Positions 9,724 through 18,000 are shown, counted from the stretch's first letter. The stretch: DNA of 64,000 bases from Flavobacterium saliperosum (GCF_900100625.1 NZ_FMTY01000008.1:1-64000), one strand, 5' to 3'. A program made the numbers and translations. Notes: a model not told the origin generated them from the letters alone.

Positions 9724-10314
9724 ATGTTTACAGGAATTATCGAAACTCTTGGAACTATTCAGGATATTCGGAAAGAAAACGACAATATTCACGTTACCGT
9801 GGATTCTTCCCTTACCGGAGAACTGAAAATCGATCAAAGTGTTGCCCATAACGGCATCTGTCTCACCGTTGTAAAAATCGAAAACGACACTTACACCGTA
9901 ACAGCAATAAAGGAAACCATCGAAAAAACCAATTTAGGAGATTGGAAAATTGGTGACAGCATCAATTTGGAACGCGCCATGCAATTAGGCGACCGTTTGG
10001 ACGGCCATATTGTTCAGGGACACGTGGACCAGATTGGAATTTGCAAAAAAATCGAAGATGCCAACGGAAGTATTTACTTTACCTTTGAATACGACCCGAC
10101 CCTGAACAACATCACCATTGAAAAAGGTTCGATAACCGTTAATGGCGTAAGTCTGACCGTGGTCAACTCAAAACAAAACGAATTTAGCGTAGCCATCATC
10201 CCTTATACTTTGGAGCACACCAACTTCAAAAATTTTAAAGTGGGAACAAAAATCAATCTCGAATTTGATGTTGTGGGAAAATATGTCGCGCGATTACACG
10301 AATTGGGAAAATAA
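9724..10314 (+). CDS. ribE: Riboflavin synthase
   Basis: 196 residues with two tandem lumazine-binding domains: the first begins MFTGIIETLGTI and contains AHNGICLTV, the second begins after HIVQGHVDQIG and contains VNGVSLTVV. It dismutates two 6,7-dimethyl-8-ribityllumazine molecules to riboflavin. It is a single-gene unit ending in a strong terminator. No FMN riboswitch is possible in the 57-nt upstream gap. Confidence 0.96.
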   Translation: MFTGIIETLGTIQDIRKENDNIHVTVDSSLTGELKIDQSVAHNGICLTVVKIENDTYTVTAIKETIEKTNLGDWKIGDSINLERAMQLGDRLDGHIVQGHVDQIGICKKIEDANGSIYFTFEYDPTLNNITIEKGSITVNGVSLTVVNSKQNEFSVAIIPYTLEHTNFKNFKVGTKINLEFDVVGKYVARLHELGK

Positions 10315-10348
10315 AAAAAAGCTTCAAATTAATTTGAAGCTTTTTTTG
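10313..10348. terminator. Bidirectional terminator between ribE and a small convergent gene
   Basis: The perfect palindrome GCTTCAAATTAATTTGAAGC (10321-10340) has A and T runs on each side. The stop codon of the minus-strand gene (10329-10331) lies inside the stem. Confidence 0.9.
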
Positions 10349-10538
10349 TACTTATATTTCTAAAATAATAAACGGCTAAACCTAACGCACCTACTAAAAG
10401 AACAGCAATGCCTGCATCAACAGGAAGTCCTGGCGGCGGAGTTGGTGGCGGTGGCGGTGGTGCTTCCTGCGAAAAAGCTACTGAAGCATTTAACAATACT
10501 ACCGCACTCAATATTATTTTATGTAGGCTATTTTTCAT
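10329..10538 (-). CDS. Small proline-rich single-span membrane protein
   Basis: 69 residues: signal peptide MKNSLHKIILSAVVLLNAS followed by VAFSQ, a proline tract at about 26-36 (EAPPPPPPTPPP), then one hydrophobic segment (VDAGIAVLLVGALGLAVYYF) and a basic tail with NISTKKASN. Small proteins with this layout (a PxDGG/PVDAG motif before a terminal membrane helix) are common in Flavobacteriia and have no known function. After signal cleavage the product would be about 45 residues anchored by its C-terminus. It stands alone. Confidence 0.75.
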   Translation of the reverse strand: MKNSLHKIILSAVVLLNASVAFSQEAPPPPPPTPPPGLPVDAGIAVLLVGALGLAVYYFRNISTKKASN

Positions 10539-10774
10539 GGGCGTAAAAATATGAAAATTAACTTCCCGACAAAAAAGAAATTTATTTTTTTATCAAAATT
10601 TAATATTCTGTTTATATTTTATCAGAACAACATTATCATTAATCGGAAATTTAACTCTTAAATACCGATACCTTTTTAACGAAAATAAAAAGATTTTTCT
10701 ATAAAACAATAATTTTTAGAAAAAAATCTTAATTTTTTCATAAATAAAAAATTGCAACATCTGTAAACCTTGGC

Positions 10775-10800
10775 AAAAAGCCTCCTTTCGAAGGCTTTTT
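10775..10800 (-). terminator. Terminator after the CAU tRNA
   Basis: Nine-bp stem AAAAAGCCT/AGGCTTTTT, 8 nt beyond the tRNA 3' end on the minus strand. Confidence 0.85.
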
Positions 10801-10807
10801 ACAGTTG

Positions 10808-10881
10808 TGGTCCCACCTGGGCTCGAACCAGGGACCACCTGATTATGAGTCAGGTGCTCTAACCAACTGAGCTATAGGACC
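10808..10881 (-). tRNA. tRNA with CAU anticodon (elongator Met or Ile2)
   Basis: The minus strand folds as a cloverleaf of 74 nt: acceptor GGTCCTA/TGGGACC with one G-U pair, D arm AGCTCAGTTGGTTAGAGC, anticodon stem CCTGA/TCAGG around loop CTCATAA, and T arm with GGTTCGAGCCC. The discriminator is A and CCA is not encoded. The anticodon stem lacks the three G-C pairs of an initiator. CAU could be read as elongator Met or, if the C is lysidine-modified by TilS, Ile; sequence alone does not settle it. Confidence 0.95.
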
Positions 10882-10927
10882 GGTTTAGAGGTTGCAATAA
10901 TACCACTATTTTTTGTGCTGACAAAAA

Positions 10928-11332
10928 TTAATTGGGGTTTTCTTGACATAATTCTATCAAAACCCCATTTGTTCCTTTAGGATGCAGAAACGCAACCAGC
11001 TTATTATCAGCGCCTTTTTTAGGAATTTCGTTTAAAACCGTAAACCCTTCCTTTTTTAATCTTTCCATTTCAGCCACGATGTCTTCCACATCAAAAGCGA
11101 TATGGTGAATCCCCTCTCCTTTTTTTTCAATGAATTTTGCAATAGGACTTTCCGGATTGGTGGCTTCCAATAATTCAATCTTATTGGGGCCATTCATGAA
11201 AAATGAAGTTTTCACCCCTTCGCTTTCCACTTCCTCCTGTTTGTAAGCCGGCGCTCCGAATAGTTTTTCGAAAAGCAGGTTGGACGTTTCCAGATTTTTT
11301 ACCGCAATACCTATATGTTCTATTTTTCTCAT
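10928..11332 (-). CDS. mce: Methylmalonyl-CoA epimerase
   Basis: 134 residues, VOC (glyoxalase-type) fold. The two beta-alpha-beta-beta-beta modules start at MRKIEHIGIAVKNLE and GEGIHHIAFDVEDI; the metal-binding His and Glu residues of the family (HIGIAV, HHIAFDV, LIELCQ) are visible. It interconverts the (R) and (S) forms of methylmalonyl-CoA, linking propionyl-CoA and succinyl-CoA. The mutase genes are not in the window. Confidence 0.93.
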   Translation of the reverse strand: MRKIEHIGIAVKNLETSNLLFEKLFGAPAYKQEEVESEGVKTSFFMNGPNKIELLEATNPESPIAKFIEKKGEGIHHIAFDVEDIVAEMERLKKEGFTVLNEIPKKGADNKLVAFLHPKGTNGVLIELCQENPN

Positions 11333-11340
11333 TTTTTATC

Positions 11341-11363
11341 ATTGCGAGGAACGAAACAATCTC
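11341..11363. repeat. Dispersed element, ATTGCGAGGAACGAA family (copy 1)
   Basis: ATTGCGAGGAACGAAACAAT followed by CTC. A reverse-complement relative lies at 20000-20022, differing at 3 positions. No ORF spans it. Confidence 0.75.
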
Positions 11364-11385
11364 GCGTCTAATTATTAATTCTTTG

Positions 11386-11404
11386 AACCGCAAAGTTCGC
11401 AAAG
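11386..11404. repeat. Dispersed element, AACCGCAAAG family (copy 1)
   Basis: AACCGCAAAGTTCGCAAAG; a relative AACCGCAAAGAACGC is at 14847-14861. Found only in intergenic DNA here. Confidence 0.6.
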
Positions 11405-11442
11405 TTTTTACACTATTCACAAAAAAATTAAAATGGTTTTTC

Positions 11443-11545
11443 CCATAGCCCTGATGGGAGTGGCATCCTCGCCGCATCGCGGAGAGATATAACGGACAGC
11501 AGGAAAAAGGATTATCGAAAAGCCCGAACCTTTCGCTCCAAAAAG
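11443..11545 (+). repeat. Structured dispersed element copy A (upstream of rbfA)
   Basis: This GC-richer block shares ordered motifs with 17913-18000: a TGATGGGAGTGGCATCCT-like start (GGCATCCT at 11462-11469), a middle hairpin region of variable length, and CGAAAAGCCCG (11516-11526). The order and orientation are the same in both, which argues for a real family and not chance. The rbfA promoter lies downstream of it. It may correspond to the Flavo-1 RNA motif, which I cannot confirm here. Confidence 0.6.
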
Positions 11546-11619
11546 AAAAACTTAACCCAAAACATTGTCTTTTTGCCACTTTGACCCGAGCCTTTTTTAG
11601 GCGAACTGATGAAATAAAC

Positions 11620-11647
11620 TTTGTAACTTAAAAAAATCGTATTTTTG
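11620..11647 (+). promoter_or_regulatory. Promoter for rbfA, almost touching the start codon
   Basis: TTTG (11620-11623), a 16-nt spacer and TATTTTTG (11640-11647). The ATG is only 4 nt after the box, so transcription would start at or next to the start codon. Confidence 0.6.
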
Positions 11648-11651
11648 CCCC

Positions 11652-12044
11652 ATGGAAACAAACAGACAAAAAAAGATAGGAACGGTTTTGCAAAAGGATT
11701 TGGTGGATATTTTGCAGGGAGAAGTGCGTAAAAACGGAATCAGCAATCTGATTATTTCTGTCTCGAAAGTGAACGTGACAACGGATTTATCGGTGGCGAA
11801 AGTCTATTTAAGCATTTTTCCGGTAGACAAAGGTCCGGAACTCCTGGCCGCGATTCGCACCAACACCCCATTAATCAAACACGATTTGGCGCAACGCGTA
11901 AAACAACAATTGCGTCGTGTTCCGAATCTGACTTTTTACATCGATGACAGTTTGGACTACATCGAAAAAATCGATACCGCTTTAAAAGGCGAAGAAAACC
12001 CGATTGAAAACCGTGACCTTTTAGCCAAAAGAAAGAAATCGTAA
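11652..12044 (+). CDS. rbfA: Ribosome-binding factor A
   Basis: 130 residues of the RbfA KH-type fold: N-terminal METNRQKKIGTVLQKDLVDI, the central ISVSKVNVTTDLSVAKVYLSI and the RRVPNLTFYIDDSLDYIEKID motif. It assists maturation of the 16S rRNA 5' end in the small subunit and is important in cold growth in other bacteria. The next gene starts 2 nt after its stop, so the two are cotranscribed. Confidence 0.95.
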   Translation: METNRQKKIGTVLQKDLVDILQGEVRKNGISNLIISVSKVNVTTDLSVAKVYLSIFPVDKGPELLAAIRTNTPLIKHDLAQRVKQQLRRVPNLTFYIDDSLDYIEKIDTALKGEENPIENRDLLAKRKKS

Positions 12045-12045
12045 T

Positions 12046-13245
12046 TTGAATTTTCCGTTTTACATAGCACGCCGCTACACGGTCAGTTTCAGTAAAAGTA
12101 CTGCCATCAATATCATTACCGGCATTGCAACCGTTGGAATTGTTGTTAGTGCCATGGCGCTCTTTGTGGTCTTATCCGTTTTTAGCGGATTGCGGGAATT
12201 CAGTCTTTCGTTTGCCAATGAAACGGATCCCGATTTAAAAATCACCAATTCGGTTGGAAAATCGTTGGTTATTACGCCCGAACAGCTAAACCGGTTGTCT
12301 CAATCAAAAACTATTGCGCTGTACAGCAAAACCATTGAAGAACGGGTGCTTTTTTCCTTTAACGGAAAACAGGAAGTGGCTTATTTAAAGGGCGTGGACA
12401 GTATTTTCAAAAAAACCAACCCGTTCGAAAAGAAAATCTATGCCGGACAGTGGCTTACCCCAAACACGTCGCAGGTAGTCGTAGGCTACGGCATTGCCAA
12501 TAAACTTTCGATGGGTTTGTTTGACTTCAACAATCATCTGGAAGTTTTTGTTCCGAAACCGGGCAAAGGCACCATTGAAAATCCGAATGAAGCATTTAAC
12601 GAAGCGTTTTTAACTCCGATAGGCATCTATGCGATTAATGATGATTTGGACCGAAAATATGTTTTTACCGATTTGGCTTTGGCACAGGAATTACTGCAAT
12701 ACCAACCCAATCAGGTTAGCGCGATTGAACTGAAACTGAAATCCGGGGCTGTCGAAGAAGATGCGGTTGCCGAACTTCAGGACATTTTCAACCATAAGGT
12801 TTCCGTCAAAACCCGGGCGCAACTGAACGACAGTTTGTACAAAATGCTCAATACCGAAAACATTGCCGTATACCTCATCTTTACTTTGGTGATTATTGTG
12901 GCCCTTTTTAATTTGGTGGGCGCTTTGATTATGATGATCCTGGACAAGAAAGCCAACCTGAAAACGCTTTTCAATCTGGGAGCCGAAATCCAACATCTGA
13001 GAAACATTTTCTTACTGCAGGGAAGTTTGTTGACTTTTTTTGGCGGTAGTATCGGATTGCTTCTCGGAATTGCCTTTGTGATTTTACAGCAACAATTTGC
13101 CCTGATTATGATTACGCCTTCGATGGCCTACCCGATTCAGTTTGAACTGCTAAATATTGTAATTGTTCTTGGCACCATTGCCGCACTTGGCTTAATCGCT
13201 TCCTGGATTGCCTCGAGCCGCGTGAGCAAAAATCTACTCGATTAA
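12046..13245 (+). CDS. LolC/LolE-type ABC transporter permease
   Basis: 399 residues. One membrane helix near 20-45, a large extracytoplasmic region (about 50-265), then three helices near 275-300, 320-350 and 365-390, the MacB/FtsX layout. This form in Bacteroidota is a candidate for lipoprotein release from the inner membrane; the matching ATPase is not adjacent. The start is TTG at 12046, overlapping the end of rbfA region by a 1-nt gap; the protein then begins MNFPFYIARRYTVSFSKST, as in homologues. Assignment to LolE against a general FtsX-type permease is inference. Confidence 0.85.
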   Translation: MNFPFYIARRYTVSFSKSTAINIITGIATVGIVVSAMALFVVLSVFSGLREFSLSFANETDPDLKITNSVGKSLVITPEQLNRLSQSKTIALYSKTIEERVLFSFNGKQEVAYLKGVDSIFKKTNPFEKKIYAGQWLTPNTSQVVVGYGIANKLSMGLFDFNNHLEVFVPKPGKGTIENPNEAFNEAFLTPIGIYAINDDLDRKYVFTDLALAQELLQYQPNQVSAIELKLKSGAVEEDAVAELQDIFNHKVSVKTRAQLNDSLYKMLNTENIAVYLIFTLVIIVALFNLVGALIMMILDKKANLKTLFNLGAEIQHLRNIFLLQGSLLTFFGGSIGLLLGIAFVILQQQFALIMITPSMAYPIQFELLNIVIVLGTIAALGLIASWIASSRVSKNLLD

Positions 13246-13266
13246 TTCCACTTCGGATTTTATTTT

Positions 13267-13274
13267 TATATTTG
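13267..13274 (+). promoter_or_regulatory. Possible -7 promoter element for the MATE gene
   Basis: TATATTTG at 13267-13274, about 128 nt before the start codon, would give a leader of roughly 120 nt. The leader contains a five-codon ORF (13297-13314, encoding MIVFV). Confidence 0.45.
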
Positions 13275-13401
13275 TCTCTCTTATAATTGAACGCCCATGA
13301 TTGTTTTTGTCTAGTCCCTTACTTATCGGGAGATAATTAGGACACCTGTTTCAACCGAGTTTTTCAACCCGGAACGTATCATTTATTTATCCTGACTTAT
13401 C

Positions 13402-14826
13402 ATGACAGAAACATCAAAACACTCTATACTTTTTCGAATTTTTTCAACTCTTAAATCCGCTATTAAAGGCGACGACTCCTTCGATTACACTACCGGAAGC
13501 ATTAAAAAAGCCGTTATTCTTTTAGCCATTCCGATGGTTTTGGAAATGATGATGGAATCCGTTTTCGCTTTGGTCGATTTGTACTTCGTGGGGCATTTGG
13601 AACACAGCAGTTTTGCGATTCAAACGGTGGGTTTGACCGAATCGGTGATTACCATAATCTACTCGTTAGCCATCGGAATCAGCATGGCGGCCACCGCGGT
13701 TGTAGCGCGACGCATTGGAGAAAAAGATCCGGTTGCCGCTGCCAAAGCCGGAATGCAAGCCATTATTATTGCTTTTGTAATCAATACGGTAATCAGCGTC
13801 TTCGGGTTTATTTATGCCAAAGACATTTTACTGATTATGGGCGCTTCCCAGGAGGCGGCCGATTACGGCGTGAATTTCACCCGAATCATGATGGGCGGAA
13901 GCTTGTGCATCATGCTTTTGTTCCTAATTAACGGGATTTTCCGCGGGGCCGGAAATGCCGCTATTGCGATGCGCAGTTTGTGGTTGGCGAATCTCTGTAA
14001 CATTATTTTGTGTCCGATTTTAATCAACGGCTTCGGACCGATTCCTGCTTTCGGACTGGTTGGCGCTGCGATGGCCACCACTACCGGAAGAAGCATTGGC
14101 GTGTTGTACCAATTGTATCATTTATTCAACGGCAGAGGCATCCTGAAAATCATCCCGTCCTATTTTATTCCCGATTTTGAGCAGATTAAAAACATTGCCA
14201 AAATTGCTGCTCCGGGCGTTTTACAATTCGTAATCGCTTCCTGCAGCTGGATTTTCTTAGCGCAATTGGTAGCAACAACCGGAGGCGACGAAGGTTCGGC
14301 GGGGTATCAGACCGCATTGCGGATTATGATGTTTTTCATCCTTCCGGCCTGGGGTTTGAGCAATGCCGCAGCGACTTTGGTGGGGCAGAATTTAGGCGCT
14401 CAACAAATTGAACGCGCTGAAAAATCGGTTTACACCACCGCGAAATACAATACGATGTTCATGGCGACCATCATGGTAATCACCTTGCTTTTTGCACGTT
14501 ATATCGTTTCCTTTTTCACGAATGACATCATAGTGCAAAATATTGCCGTGGAAGCCCTGCAAACCATGAGTCTGGGTTATGTGTTCTATGGTATCGGAAT
14601 GGTACTGATCAACACCTTTAACGGAGCAGGAGATACCTGGACGCCGACCTGGGTGAACTTTTTCGGATTCTGGCTGTTCCAGATTCCGTTGGCATATCTC
14701 TTGGCGAAACATTTTAAGATGGGTCCTACCGGCGTTTTTATGGCGGTGCCGATTGCCGAAACCGCGATAACACTGGCGAGTATTGTACTCTATAAAAAAG
14801 GGAAGTGGAAAAAAATACAGGTTTAG
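13402..14826 (+). CDS. MATE-family multidrug/cation efflux transporter
   Basis: 474 residues with about 12 membrane helices and the two internally similar MatE halves (first half from AVILLAIPMVLEMMMESV, second from IAAPGVLQFVIASCSW). NorM-type MATE pumps use a sodium or proton gradient to export drugs or metabolites. The N-terminal 35 residues before the first helix are a cytoplasmic tail (SILFRIFSTLKSAIKGDD). The gene stands between a LolE-type permease and dusB. The substrate cannot be predicted. Confidence 0.93.
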   Translation: MTETSKHSILFRIFSTLKSAIKGDDSFDYTTGSIKKAVILLAIPMVLEMMMESVFALVDLYFVGHLEHSSFAIQTVGLTESVITIIYSLAIGISMAATAVVARRIGEKDPVAAAKAGMQAIIIAFVINTVISVFGFIYAKDILLIMGASQEAADYGVNFTRIMMGGSLCIMLLFLINGIFRGAGNAAIAMRSLWLANLCNIILCPILINGFGPIPAFGLVGAAMATTTGRSIGVLYQLYHLFNGRGILKIIPSYFIPDFEQIKNIAKIAAPGVLQFVIASCSWIFLAQLVATTGGDEGSAGYQTALRIMMFFILPAWGLSNAAATLVGQNLGAQQIERAEKSVYTTAKYNTMFMATIMVITLLFARYIVSFFTNDIIVQNIAVEALQTMSLGYVFYGIGMVLINTFNGAGDTWTPTWVNFFGFWLFQIPLAYLLAKHFKMGPTGVFMAVPIAETAITLASIVLYKKGKWKKIQV

Positions 14827-14846
14827 TCTAACCGCAAATTTAATTT

Positions 14847-14861
14847 AACCGCAAAGAACGC
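14847..14861. repeat. Dispersed element, AACCGCAAAG family (copy 2)
   Basis: AACCGCAAAGAACGC, related to 11386-11404, followed by a further GCTAAGTACACAAAG stretch typical of the same family. Confidence 0.6.
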
Positions 14862-14909
14862 GAGGGAGGCGCTAAGTACACAAAGATTTCTTATCCAACC
14901 TAAAAAACA

Positions 14910-14966
14910 ACCGCAGATTCCCAGATTAAAAACCTAATCTATACAAATAATCTGCGAATCTGCGGT
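14910..14966. repeat. Intergenic inverted repeat, 18-bp arms
   Basis: Left arm ACCGCAGATTCCCAGATT (14910-14927) and right arm AATCTGCGAATCTGCGGT (14949-14966) pair with one mismatch, loop 21 nt. It is palindromic and lies outside any gene, between the MATE gene and the dusB terminator. It resembles a small mobile-like hairpin repeat. Confidence 0.85.
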
Positions 14967-15024
14967 AAAATTTAAAAAACCTGATGCAAATCACATCACA
15001 TAGTTTAACTATTCAGAGCTCAAC

Positions 15025-15062
15025 AAAAAGCCCGTCAAATTCTAAATTAAACGGGCTTTTCT
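15025..15062 (-). terminator. Terminator after dusB
   Basis: Stem AAAAGCCCGT/ACGGGCTTTT with T runs on both sides; it can serve dusB and the convergent MATE gene. Confidence 0.85.
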
Positions 15063-15104
15063 CTTTCAAATCCATGAAGTTGCGGAAACCCTGCAGGATA
15101 GAAA

Positions 15105-16106
15105 TTATACTATCTGATAATCCGAATACGCATCACGGATCTCATCAAAAATTTTCATTAATTCTTCTGGGCTGTCGTTGGTGACTAACTTTTGGCGGTA
15201 TTCTTTAAAGCTGTGGATGCCTTTGAAATAGTTGGTGTAATGACGACGCATTTCTACAATTCCCACGCGTTCGCCTTTCCATTCCATCGACCAGGTCAGA
15301 TGGTTTTGGGCGGCTTGGATACGGGCTTCCATATCGGGTGGCGGTAACAATTCGCCGGTTTTGAAATAATGTTTGATTTCGTCGAAAATCCACGGATAAC
15401 CGATCGCGGCGCGACCGATCATCATCCCGTCCAGACCGTATTTGTTTTTGTATTCCAATGCTTTTTGAGGTGAATCGATATCGCCGTTTCCAAAAATCGG
15501 CATGGTGATGCGCGGATTGTTTTTCACGCGTTCGATGTGCGACCAGTCGGAATGCCCTTTGTACATTTGGGCACGGGTTCTCGCATGAACCGTCAGCGCT
15601 TGTACGCCTATATCCTGCAACCGTTCGGCTACCTCATCGATATTGATGGAACTTTCGTCCCAACCCAAACGGGTTTTTACCGTAACCGGAAGATTCGTTC
15701 CTTTGATAACCGCTTTGGTCAAACGCACCATTAAGTCGACGTCTTTTAAAACACCGGCACCGGCACCTTTGCATACCACTTTTTTTACCGGACAACCGAA
15801 ATTGATATCCACCAAATCGGGCTGTACCGTATCAACAATTTTAGCGGATAACTCCATAGCTTCCTCGTCACCACCGAAAATCTGGATACCGACAGGGCGT
15901 TCGTAATCGAAAATATCCAGTTTCATTCGGCTTTTCATGGCATCACGAATCAGTCCTTCACTGGAAATAAATTCCGAGTACATCAGATCGGCGCCGTGCT
16001 GCTTGCACAAACGACGAAACGGTGGGTCACTCACGTCTTCCATAGGCGCGAGCAGTAAAGGGAAATCGGGTAATTCTATGTTGCCAATCTTGACCATCTT
16101 CTTCAT
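15105..16106 (-). CDS. dusB: tRNA-dihydrouridine synthase
   Basis: 333 residues, a TIM-barrel flavoprotein. It has the FMN-binding PMEDVSDPPFRRL start, the catalytic Cys in VVCKGAGAGVL after NFGCPVKK, and the RNA-binding C-terminal helical domain (YTNYFKGIHSFKEYRQKLV). It reduces uridine to dihydrouridine in the tRNA D loop using NADPH. The DusB assignment is by overall likeness; the family name is more certain than the exact uridine targeted. Met at codon 4 is an alternative start. Confidence 0.93.
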   Translation of the reverse strand: MKKMVKIGNIELPDFPLLLAPMEDVSDPPFRRLCKQHGADLMYSEFISSEGLIRDAMKSRMKLDIFDYERPVGIQIFGGDEEAMELSAKIVDTVQPDLVDINFGCPVKKVVCKGAGAGVLKDVDLMVRLTKAVIKGTNLPVTVKTRLGWDESSINIDEVAERLQDIGVQALTVHARTRAQMYKGHSDWSHIERVKNNPRITMPIFGNGDIDSPQKALEYKNKYGLDGMMIGRAAIGYPWIFDEIKHYFKTGELLPPPDMEARIQAAQNHLTWSMEWKGERVGIVEMRRHYTNYFKGIHSFKEYRQKLVTNDSPEELMKIFDEIRDAYSDYQIV

Positions 16107-16145
16107 TTTGCTGCAAAATTACGATATTTTAGACCAAATAGAAGC

Positions 16146-17756
16146 TTATTTTAGATCTACCTTAATCATAATGTCTTCTTTGTCTTTTTTATATGCTTCG
16201 AAAATGAATGAATTTTCTCTTATTTTCAAAAAGCGGTTCATAGCGAATTTGTGCAGCTTGAACCCATTGATTTCGGTGGTATTTAAAATAAATTCTTTGG
16301 TAAAGCTTCCGTCTTTATCTGAAACCTTTGCAATTGTTAAATCTGCAGTAGCATTATGAGGTTTTGCATCCGCAGGTAATTTCAGATTTTTTACGTTATC
16401 CACAAACACTAAACATGGATTGTTATCTATTTTAAAATAGCGGTATGAAAACGGTTGGTTTTCATTTAAGGCCCTTTGATTTTTTGGTATTCTATTCATG
16501 AATGCTAATTTGCCGGCAGCATCTATTTTAGAAATCAGAATGTCGTCAAATTTATATTCTGTAAAACCCCCTCCGCCTTTTATTTCCATATGATACTGCT
16601 CGCCAATAACAATCATACTGCCGTCTTGCATAATGTCTATATCTCTAAGTTCCAGGTAGGGTAATTTATCATCTTTCTTTTTATCTGATGTCTCATACTT
16701 GTTTATCAGATTGTCTGCAATTTCATAATGTGCCTCACCGAAAATTTTTCCCTCCGGGCCAACCTTAAAAACCACAATACCTTTGCAGTCATCAAAATTC
16801 GACTGCTTAGCCGACATGACTCCTGCTTTCCTTAACCTTTCACCGCTGCTGTACAGCCCCACGCAAAAGAGGTAACCCAGGCCCGAATCCTTAATCCATA
16901 ACTGATTAATGAACTTATCCTTATTATCATATTGTGTGATCTCTATCTTATCTGATCCTGATTTGATTATGAATAATTCAATATGATAATTCGCTGTCAG
17001 ATCCGACTTGTTTTTTTTATCATCATTGCTGTCGTCGTGGTAGACTTTGGTCAGAAGGTATAGGTTCCCTTTATTGTCGACCTGGTAATCTAGATTATTC
17101 ATCTTCCTTTCGGTATACGGCATTTTAATTTCCTTTTCAAAACCGGCATTTAAACTCTCATCATAGAGGTGAAGTCCGATAATATCAAAACTCGCCTTAT
17201 CGTTTTTCTTTGCCGGAACTTTTCGGTACTGAATCAAGAGATTGCTTTTATCCTGCGCCTGTATAAAATCGAATTTATCTTCGATGGAAGTGCCCAAATT
17301 GAAAAATCCGTAGGCTTTTTTCACACCCGATATTTTTCCATCTGCGGCAAATAAAAGTTTCGGCTGTCCGATAAACTCTCCTTTGGCAAAATCGATTTCA
17401 ATGGAGAACAATTGCTCTTCCTCTTTTTTTCCGTCCCAGACCGAAAAGAAGAAATAATAGTGTTGGCCGACTTCAATAATGTCCTCAATCTTGAAATTAC
17501 CGGGAAAAAAGCCGTCGTATTTCTTATCTTTTACCAATGAAGGCGTGGCGGACTCAAATTTTTGAATGATGGTATGACTTCTAATGAATTTAACCGTCAT
17601 TATTTCATCCCCTTTTGAGAAATAATAGATGTTGTCAAAGTCAAAAACCCGGTACGGTTGCCCGATTTTATACGGGAAGTTTGCCGCCGATTTCTGAGCG
17701 TTTAAATGATTTGCTGAGGCCAACAGAAAAAGTAAAACATAAAAATAGTTTTTCAT
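16146..17756 (-). CDS. Exported protein of unknown function
   Basis: 536 residues with signal peptide MKNYFYVLLFLLASANHL ending NAQKS. I do not recognise a named domain. It has repeated beta-strand segments of the form F-x-I/V-x2-D (FKIEDIIEVGQHYYFFF, DNKGNLYLLTKVYHD, DIDIMQDGSMIVIGEQY), suggesting a propeller-like periplasmic protein. Lys and Asp content is high. It is 39 nt upstream of dusB on the same strand and could share its transcript. A minus-strand TATATTTG box at 17784-17791 lies 28 nt before the start. Confidence 0.8.
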   Translation of the reverse strand: MKNYFYVLLFLLASANHLNAQKSAANFPYKIGQPYRVFDFDNIYYFSKGDEIMTVKFIRSHTIIQKFESATPSLVKDKKYDGFFPGNFKIEDIIEVGQHYYFFFSVWDGKKEEEQLFSIEIDFAKGEFIGQPKLLFAADGKISGVKKAYGFFNLGTSIEDKFDFIQAQDKSNLLIQYRKVPAKKNDKASFDIIGLHLYDESLNAGFEKEIKMPYTERKMNNLDYQVDNKGNLYLLTKVYHDDSNDDKKNKSDLTANYHIELFIIKSGSDKIEITQYDNKDKFINQLWIKDSGLGYLFCVGLYSSGERLRKAGVMSAKQSNFDDCKGIVVFKVGPEGKIFGEAHYEIADNLINKYETSDKKKDDKLPYLELRDIDIMQDGSMIVIGEQYHMEIKGGGGFTEYKFDDILISKIDAAGKLAFMNRIPKNQRALNENQPFSYRYFKIDNNPCLVFVDNVKNLKLPADAKPHNATADLTIAKVSDKDGSFTKEFILNTTEINGFKLHKFAMNRFLKIRENSFIFEAYKKDKEDIMIKVDLK

Positions 17757-17844
17757 TTGAAGATGATTTCACGAGATTAATGGCAAATATATCAAAAATG
17801 ACATATAATAAATCTGCGCATTAAGCGCTTAATAACGCAACTAC

Positions 17845-17874
17845 TTTGACAATGGATAACTTTACCTATATTTG
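17845..17874 (+). promoter_or_regulatory. Promoter for lepA
   Basis: TTTG (17845-17848), an 18-nt spacer and TATATTTG (17867-17874) fit the Bacteroidota consensus. Transcription would start near 17879, giving a leader of about 190 nt that contains a structured dispersed element. Confidence 0.75.
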
Positions 17875-17912
17875 CAGATTAATCACTACCTTTAGTAGTA
17901 TTAGAGTAGTAT

Positions 17913-18000
17913 GCGTTAGGGATTGCAGCGGCATCCTTTTGTGCAGCGTCAGCGGAACAAAAGATACAGCGAAAAGCCCGGCCTGAAAGGAAACGCCCAA
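17913..18000 (+). repeat. Structured dispersed element copy B (in the lepA leader)
   Basis: Shares with 11443-11545, in the same order and strand, TTAGGGATTGCAGCGGCATC (its GGCATCCT is 17930-17937) and CGAAAAGCCCG (17970-17980). The middle is shorter (32 against 46 nt). It is the main content of the gap before lepA and lies downstream of the predicted lepA promoter, so it would be transcribed. Possible Flavo-1-like RNA; unconfirmed. Confidence 0.6.
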
